A stretch of DNA of 64,000 bases from Zantedeschia hybrid cultivar (taxonomy: Eukaryota; Streptophyta; Magnoliopsida; Alismatales; Araceae): NCBI GenBank assembly GCA_030544215.1, contig JARZZO010000008.1:17169114-17233113 (forward strand), written 5' to 3'. How positions within the stretch are numbered: the first letter of the stretch is position 1; each line of letters opens with the position of its first letter. Position numbers and translations under genes: made by a program. This document shows positions 51,801-60,800 of this stretch, piece by piece. The notes below the pieces were generated by a model. The model had not been told where the DNA came from and ran no database searches. It saw only the letters and a list, made by a program, of their open reading frames with translations.

Positions 51801-54800
51801 CCCACTAACCCTATCCGGAATCTGAAACCCGGATCCAAAAGCAAAGCCCCAGAGTATTAATAGCCTGGGTGGTAGAAGTTTCTTGAGCTGGGAGGTGGAA
51901 GAGGGGACTTGAGCAGCCATTTGCTGTTGTTGAGGGAAGTGCTCTTGAAGTGGCTAGAGGGGTTTTGAAGTGGGTTAGGGATGCTCTTTTGGCCCATATG
52001 TGCTACCTATTGTTGAAACATTAGAGGAAAGATATGGTGGTGATGTGGTGGAGGCGTGTTTAGTGGTGCACATGGATAAAATGAGGTCTCAAAGGTGCAA
52101 AATGATCGAAGGCCTAGACTCTATTGGCCATGGAAAATGATTGGCTGCTGGTGAAAATCTCGCTTCATTGTTAGGGCTTCTCCTAGTCTCCTTCAGTTGT
52201 GGGTTCAAACATGAGCCATTCTTGGATGATAGGTTTAAGCTGGCAAGGACTTCCTGGGGAGGTATTGTCAAAAAGGGTCCTCAGGGTTGATCGATGCAGC
52301 ATGATTAAGATTTCGTGAACGGGTTGACTGACTGTTCCCTGCACTAGAGGGCCAACGTAACTGGTAGTGGTGTCCACTATTTCGGGCTGTGAGTAGGGGT
52401 GTAAATGGTAGTCCGATATCCAATTTTCTGATCTGATTTTTGACTGTTAACAATTGGAGCAGAAACACATTTCCTTTCCAAAGTGGATTTGGAATTGGAA
52501 TTGGAAACAAAAAAACATCATTTCCGTATTCTATTTTGGATAACATAAATATTTATCATATTTATTATATTATACATATATATAATATCATATAATATAA
52601 TATAGTATAACTGCTGGTTCAGGGATTAGCTCCAACTGGTGGCTTGGGAATCAGCCCAGCGGCCAGCATCTAAATGGAGTTCCCCTACCTGCACTTCCCA
52701 AACACTCTTGGACCATTTGAAGCAGCAGTTGGGAGCGCACATGCCTGCGCGGGCTTCCCTGCATGGGTTCCTGGCAAATAGCCCTACATCAGAACCTGCA
52801 GGGATGCACTCAAGAGGAGCACTTTATATAAAGGTGCAAGGATGGCAATCTCCTATTGGTGGGTACCGATCCCGATACATATCGGTATCGGTATCAGTAT
52901 CAGCCATATTGGCCGGTACCAGCCGAAACATGTTTTTTTCCTTTTAATTTTATTTGGGTGGGCCAATATCGGGCTACCCTGTACAAGGAATTCTAGGTCG
53001 GGTCGGGACCCGGAATCGGGACCCGGCGACCCCGATCCGATCCGATCTGGATCGGCTGGGTCAGCCGATCCAGACGAAGTCCGGCCGAGTCGAACCGGCC
53101 GGATAAAAAAAAAATCAGAAAAAGTCAGGAAAAATAAGAAAAAAATCATAAAAAATTACGTACATATTATTCAATTGATGTACAATAAGAATGAATGCAA
53201 TTTATGTACATCCATAAAAAATAAATATTAAAGACAACTAACTAACTAATAATTTTTGTTGTGCACTAATTAAAAAAGACATTATTGTTGAAAAATACCT
53301 TAGAAAGATCACATTTGTGATCATTCATCATCCGGCTCATAAGTTTGAGCTGGTGGGCCATAATTTGTTGACATGTATGGTGCATATCTATAGCCAAACA
53401 AAGAACTAGCGAGGTCTTCTAATCCTCTTCGAATACCTATAGGTGTGTAAGGTTGTTGGCTTGAACTTTCTCCTGATTGTGTTGGAAGGACAAAAATGCC
53501 ATACTGTATAGGTGGAGGTCCAGAGTACCCTTCAGTAGTGTTGCTGATGTCTGAATACGGCAGTGTAGGGGGGTGAAAAATGGGCGGATAAGAAGGTGCA
53601 TCTTCCCATGGGGGCCAACCACATCCTGCTTGTCTCTGTTGGCCTTAAAATATCTTTTGTTGTCCTTGTCTTTGGCCTTGCGTTCCTTCAGAATGACTCG
53701 GAGGTGCGGAGTAATCTTCGTATCATGTGTAACTGCTCCCAAGTGCAGAACCTCCTGATAGTCCAGCAGCAGCAGCAGCAGCAGCAGCGCCATCACCATC
53801 ACCATCTCCATCATCATCATCATCCTCAGTGGAGTCATCACTCCGCACTTGGCTTGTTTTCCTCAACCGCCTTCTTCTTCGCCTGTAGGTTTGTCTTTCT
53901 GCCTCGTACATGCTGGCCAAGTGAAGTGATAAATTTGGGGTGTCCTCCAGTGTCTCTCCAGTCTGTTGAACTCTCCCTTCTTCTTTTTCCGATGGGTCCA
54001 CTCGTTGTTTAGACTTTCTTTTTTATTGTTTTCTCTTTTTGCTGTTAGATGACTGCAGTGAAGGTCTCGCTGGCTCTTTTTTCTTTCTTCTTTGTGGATC
54101 CACCTGAGTAGTTGATCTTCTGAGTACTGGCTGAGAGGCAGAAGTTTTAGCAGTGTCTTTTAGTGTGGCTGACTTTCGGCGCCTCTGAAGAACAAGTGCA
54201 CCTCCTTCTTGTGTTGTCTAAAATTCAAGATCTCGAGCAACTATTGCATCTAATTCACCTCCCGTCCAATTCCGATCATGAGGATCAAACTTAGGCTGTG
54301 CATCTCTGGCTGCTCTGCTCTCCACCCAAGAATGCAATGGGTGTTCTTTATCTAGCACTTCATTAATATCAATCTGATGTACAGGTTCATCAACTGGTCT
54401 GCCAGTAAACTCCATGAATCTTTATCTTTCAAGCCTCTATCTTTTCTGAATTTGCCTGATTTTTAGGCGCATGTTGTAGTGACAGTGCACTAACTTCTCC
54501 AGCCTAGAAACTCCCAATCTGTTATGAACCTTCGTGTGAATGAGACTGAATGTACTTTAGTTTCTTTCACACTGACTGGAAGAAGTGGTTTGACTGAGTA
54601 CTCGCATTGCAACATACGCCAAAGGGTTTGTGGCAGTTTGTCTGTAATTAATCTGGATCCACCATTCAGCTGTTGAAAAAAAGAAGAAGATGACGATATT
54701 AATAATCATACGTAGACTGGTAGTATCATTAAATTGAGTATTTGACTATTTATTATGTAATTCACCTGGAGTTGTCCTCGTTATTGCAGCCCTGACATCA

Positions 54801-57800
54801 TCATCTCCATAAATGCCAATCTTTAATTTAAATCTCTCTATGTATAAAATAAATATAAATGACATAAGTTAATGATAGACGCCTGCATTTTCATAAACTC
54901 CTACTTTGTATGTTACCTTTGTTAAGGCATCTATCCTTTCATTCGTATTCCTTGATATTCTAGTAATCACGTTAGTTGTGCCGCGAAGGACCTCTCCGTC
55001 ATTATGCACGCTTTCACTATAGTGATACCTTGAGTTGAAAAAATATCCTGCATATAAATTGAGTATTAATTAGTTATAAGATTAAATTTGATTAAAATTA
55101 ATAACATAAAATCAACTTGAATAGATGAAGAATTAACCAGCAGCATGGAGATCATGATGAAGAGTCAACTCTCATCTATCATCGATGATCCTCCACCATT
55201 TGTTATGAGAAGTAGGAAGGCTTTCGCTCAATTGCTCTTTTGCTCTATCCATGGCCTCGTACAAATATCTCATGCCATTTTTGTCATCTCCATCAACTAA
55301 TTTCAGAACACGTACCAGAGGCTCAACCACTTTCAGATAGCGAGAAACCTTATCCCAAAAACTTCTCTCCTCAACTAGCGATTGCACTGCCAACGCAACT
55401 TCTTTAGCATCGGCCCTCAGTGTCCCTATATGTGTCAGAAACTCGTCAGAGTGGACTAACTGGGCCAACTGATGCTTGTATTTACTCAGACTCTCTAAAG
55501 AGATGAAGTTGGATGCAAATCTGGTAGGGACCAGTACGAAGAAGATCATGTCCACCTGTATGTTCTCATGTCCACCTGTATGTTCTCTCATCATATGTAA
55601 GATTATGTTGTGACTATAAATAAATCCCGTGATCATCTGAACATGTTGTACCACCTCAACAACAAAAGGATCTTTACCTATGTCCTCCATCATCAAGTCA
55701 ATAGAATGTGCTGCACAACGCACCCAGTACAAATGGTGCCTCTTCTGCATCAACAATTTACTGGCTGCTTTGCAGTTTGTTTCGTTGTCAGTGACTATCT
55801 GCACAACATTTTCTTCACCAATTTCCTCTACCACGTCATCCATTAGCCTGTACAAATATTCAACATTCTTTATTCTGTTTGAGGCATCAACAGACTTAAA
55901 AAAAAACAGTGCCCTCGCTGCAATACATAAGGAAATTAATCATGAATTTTCTTGTGGTCCATGTCCAACCATCACACATGATGGTACAACTACGCTCCCT
56001 CCACACATTTTTGAAGTTGTCGACCCATACCTTCAAGTCATTATACTCTTCTTCGAGCCCACCATCATAAATGTAGCGAGGTGTGGGGGTCTTTACACCA
56101 GGCCCAGCATCTGTAATTGCATCCACCATCGTCTAAAAATATGGACTATATGTTGTATGTGCTGGTACACCTGCATGTAAAAATCATTTCACAATTCATT
56201 TCAAGGCATTTTTTTGCTGATGCCTCGACTCCTTTTAATGCTTGCTTGATTCCAGGTTGTCTGACAGACCTTGATCTGTACAAAAATTGATCCATAGGAC
56301 CGCGTGCCACATCTGATGCCCGTCCACAACTCAACATAGAACTAGCAGTCCTGCAACCAGAAGAACCCCTAGGAACGAATCTCCCATGTTGAGAAACAGT
56401 AGGCACTGATCCACCTGATGATCCTATGCCTCTTCGCCGGTCTTCATCTTCTCTATTTGTCCACAAACAGGCACGAACAGCTCTGGTATACTCTGCATCA
56501 GGGTCATCTGGATCTTCCTCCTCCTCCTCCTCATCATCATTTAAATTGATCGGGCGTTGAACATGTAGGCTATAATCCTTTCGTCTCTGGCGCCCTGATA
56601 TATCATCTTGCAAATTCATGTGTTGTTGAGATGACAAATGTTTGTGTGCCTTTTTACCCATCATATAAGTCATCATTTCCTTCAAGTTCAGCGGGACTGA
56701 CTCACATCTACTGACGTCTCCTGATATGCCAACAAGATGATTTTTTAGGCCATAGACGCCACCACCCATCTCTTTTCCACACCAGTTGCATTTGACCCTC
56801 CTCCTAACACTGCCCACTAGTGTGCAATGCTGCCAACCATGATCAGCACCATGCTGCTCCACATCTTGTTCATGAAATCCTTTTTCTGCCATATTCCTAC
56901 ATAACATAAAAACAAAAAAATGCAATCAGGTTCTAATAAGTTCAGTTGAGTGGTTGGCACACTCAATTGAACCTTAATTACACTAATCATACAAAAATCC
57001 TAATTTTAACCTCTAATTATGGCTTATTTTAACTAATTAACGTTAATAACATGCAATTAACGTAAAAAAATACACATTTATGTTCTAATAAGTTCAATTG
57101 AGTGGTTGGCACACTCAATTGAACCTTAATTATACTAATCATACAAAAGTCATAATTTTTAACTCCTAATTAGGGTTTATTTTAACTAGTTAATGCTAAT
57201 AACATGCAATTAATGCAAAAAAATGCACATTTATATTCTAATAAGTTCAATTGAGTGGTTGGCACACTTAATTGAACCTTAATTACATTAATCATACAAA
57301 AGCTCCAATTTTTAACCAATAATTAGGGTTTATTTCAACTAATTAACGTTAATAACGTGCAGTTAATGCAAAAAAATGTACATTTATGTTCTAATAAGTT
57401 CAATTGAGTGGTTGGCATACTCAATTGAACCTTAATTACACTAATCATACAAAAGTCCCAATTTTTAAATCCTAATTAAAATTTATTTTAACTAATTAAC
57501 GCTAATAACATGCAATTAATGCAAAAAAATGTACATTTATGTTCTAATAAGTTCAATTGAGTGGTTGGCACACTCAATTAAACCTTAATTATACTAATCA
57601 TACAAAAGTCTTAATTTTTAACTCTTAATTATGGCTAATTTTAACTAATTAATGCTAATAACGTGCAATTAATGCAAAAAATGCACATTTATGTTCTAAT
57701 AAGTTCAATTAAGGGGTTGACACACTCAATTGAACCTTAATTATACAAAAGTCCTAATTTTTAACTCTTAATTAAGGCTAATTTTGAGAATTTTGTCTAA

Positions 57801-60800
57801 TCAACATGCTAATTTTTTTTTAACCTAAATATTAATAGATCTACACAATATACACAATCATACATCATTTCTAATTTTTTTAGAATTAAAAAAAAATAGA
57901 TCGAAGTATACCTAAACTCGGATCGGGATGCGAAAAGGAAATCTAACGTCGACGGCTGGCCAACGATGACGGGATGAAACCCCCTCCTTTCGGTCGAGAT
58001 CTTAAAGAAAAAGAGAGAGAAAGAGAGAGAGAGAGAGAGGAGAGAGAGAAGAAGATGGCCGGCGGCAGGGGGACCGGCGGCGAGTGGCGGCGGTGGTCGG
58101 GGGAGGGGGAGGGGCTGGGGGAAAGAGTGGGCGCCAGCAGCAAAAACGTTGCTGGCGTCTGGCTCCCGATCCCCCCTTAAGGGAGGTCCGAGAGCCCCCG
58201 AACTGGACCAAATCGGGGCCGGACCGGCCAATCTGGCCTGTCCGGCCCCGATTTGGTCCGGTTGGGGCCGATTTCCACCGTTTTTTTTTTTTAAATAATC
58301 GGTTGGGGGGGGGGGACAGTAAATTCCCCCCAAATCGGATCGGGACCCGCCGATTTCGATTCGAATCGGAATCGGCCAATTGCGCAATCCATGAGCCTGT
58401 ATCGGCACCGGGTAGGGTCGATACCGAGACATATCGGCCGATACGTATTGGTATTAGCTGATATTGCCATCTATGTAGAGGAGGCCATCCGGTCCACTCA
58501 CACCTGCTAAGCCTCCGCCCAATGCCCAGATTTGAAGGCCCAGAAACATGAATTCTTCTAAGAGCCCAAATGTTCAAGTATTTGATTTCTGAACCCGTTT
58601 CTGATTAAAACAGTGAAACGAAAATGGAAATAGAAACATGTGCTTCCATATTTGTTTCTGTTTATAATAATTATTATAAAAAACGGAAATGGCGATACTT
58701 GTTCCTGTATCCTACCCATTTACAGCCCTAGCGGTGAGTGGTTCAAGACGTTTCAGGTATCATCTTTTGTGAACCACGCCCACTTGGTTCCATTTTGCTT
58801 ACGAATCTGGGTGGGGCCTCCAAGTGGAGGATCTGGTAAAGAGGGCCTAACTCCTTCCCAATTCAACTCTCCCTTCCTTGGATGATTGATCTTTGGCTGA
58901 TCCAACCTTGCATTGAGATCTCAATCCATGAACTTTTTGATTGATGTATTTTTCTTAGTTTTTTAATGTCAAAAATCAGGCCAATCGAATGATCAACTTT
59001 TTTTCCTTTGGATTGGCCGATTTGACTTACCGGATCCCAATCCATATTGTTTCCGGACCCGACGATCCAACACGCCAATTCGATTATGCCTTCCTTGGAT
59101 GATCCTTGGTCAGTTCCTTTGACTGACTAAGGGATTCTTATATTGATCAAGGGTATGTATGGCTCTCTGATGATCTGTTTGGGTGATGAGCCTATGGCAT
59201 GGTGGAGAAAGACCTATGCGAAGTTCATGAAGAATCCTAGGTCATTACCTCCAAAGAGGCAAAGACCAAGGTGGGGAAGATAGAATTGTGATCCTATGAG
59301 TTTAGGTGCTTGGTTCTTGATGGGTGTTCTTTGGTAGCTGCTTTGTGGGGTTTCATTTACGTGTTAATGAGAAGGGCTTGTTCTAAAGCTTGCGTGTTTC
59401 ATTCTAGCTTTCTTTCCTAATGTTTGGTCCCCGACACTTCCCAAAAAAAGAAGCATTCTCTCTCTCTCTCTCTCTCTCGCGCGCGCCAGACACTACAAAT
59501 CAATGATTCTCTTTGTAACGACCTGATCCAACCTTTGTAAGGTATTGTATGTTTTGTGCTAAGTCTGTACGGTTTTATCCTCAAAGGAGCCTTACAAGTT
59601 ATAGATACAAATCTTACATATATAGCTCAGTAACTTTTTTCGTTTTGTGATACATGACTAATCTAATTCATTTCCGTCCCAGCTCTTAGACACAGTGGTA
59701 GTTCCACACCATAGCAGTTCCACACCATGGTGGCTTCACACTGCTTTACTTGTAGGTAACCCTTTCCTACGGGTAGTCTTCTCCTCCTGCCCAGCTTGTG
59801 ACTGGGTCATTACAGGCCTACCAGTTTTCTTGTGGTTTGTCTTTGAACTAGCCCGTATCATACTGTACGGGTCCTACTTTGATATCATTCTATAACAGTC
59901 TGATCAAACCCTTGTAAGGTATTGTCCGCTTTGGGCCAAGTTCGTACATTTTTATTCCCAAAAGGCGCCTCACAAGTTATGGATATAAATTCCACATATA
60001 TAGTCAATATTTTTTTTCATTTTTTGATACATGACTAATTCGATTCATTCATGCCCCAGACTCGGACACAGTGGTAACTTCACACCATGGTGGCTCCACA
60101 TTGCTTTACTTGCGGGTAACCCTTTCCTATGGATAGTACTCTTCTCCTGCCCGACTCGTGACTGGGTCATTATAGGCCCACCAGCTTCCGCGTGGTTTGT
60201 CCTCAAACCAACCCGTATCATACTGTACGGCTCCTACTCTGATACCATTTGTAATGGCCTAATCAACTAACTAGCCCGAAAACTGTACTATGTCATCCAT
60301 CTTGGGATTTCTCCCAACCGAGCACATTTAACTTCGAAGTTCTTTCCAACTCGAACTGTAAAAAATGACTGGTCGGTGTTATTGGTAGTCTACTGATCTA
60401 GTCTGTTTAACATATTCTTATACGGGGTGTTACAATCTATCCCCTTAGAAGCCTAACGTCCTCATCAGGACCATATTACACATAATTCAGAATCTAGTCA
60501 CCTTCAAGTGATGTGGATTTTCAGAGGTTTTTAAGTCCATTGCTGCCACCGTCTACAGGATTACACTCCCTTGCCGGATCAAGGGTAACCAGGCCTGAGA
60601 AGTACAATAGGTCCAAATGTGGTCCTCACCCTACGAGAAAAACTGCTCTGATATCATTTGTAATGACCTAATCAGCTAATTGACCCAACAACTGTGCTAG
60701 TTGGTAGATTTTTCAGGAAGGTCAGCCATCTTGGGACTTCTTCCAATTGAGCACGCTTATCACCTCATATAAGAATATGTTAAACAGACTAAATCAGTAG

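Larger units (their letters stand above)
47604..51870 (-). repeat. Ty3-gypsy-like LTR sequence, interrupted by a LINE
   Basis: The left end TGTAATGCCCCGCTACC with the adjoining ATAATCGGAGATCCGAT is the complement of the LTR end at 6064. The element sense appears to be minus, since CTCACTCCCTGCATTTCAGGTGAG-type text near 47960 reads on that strand. The block resumes after the LINE (50568 on) with repeated AATCGCGTC words. The right boundary is uncertain; 51870 is approximate. No pol region is seen, so it may be a solo LTR. Confidence 0.5.
52837..58475 (-). mobile_element. Nested 5.6-kb hAT transposon with degraded transposase gene
   Basis: Ends CAAGGATGGCAAT (52837) and CATAGATGGCAAT (complement, ending 58475) match at 11 of 13. 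Flanking octamers TAAAGGTG and TAGAGGAG match at six of eight, so the insertion is older or has drifted. TATCGGTATCGG-type words fill both subterminal regions. The transposase is on the minus strand, with an array of hairpin-bearing 153-bp repeats upstream of its start. Confidence 0.85.
52394..58730. mobile_element. Outer non-autonomous hAT element, host of a nested hAT
   Basis: Inverted ends TAGGGGTGTAAATGG (52394) and TAGGGCTGTAAATGG (complement, ending 58730) match at 14 of 15. Flanking octamers GCTGTGAG (52386-52393) and GCGGTGAG (58731-58738) match at seven of eight. Without the nested insertion it is only about 690 bp (52394-52836 plus the part after 58475), AT-rich and non-coding. Confidence 0.85.

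Noticed and set aside
56931..57790. Regularly spaced palindromic repeats, CRISPR-like at first sight
   Set aside because: Units are about 153 bp with similar, not unique, spacers, and the host is a plant nuclear genome; it is an ordinary tandem array.
57809..58577. Frames of 190-207 codons on the minus strand
   Set aside because: They cross the GA microsatellite and repetitive subterminal sequence of the hAT; low-complexity Ser/Pro/Leu runs, no motif.
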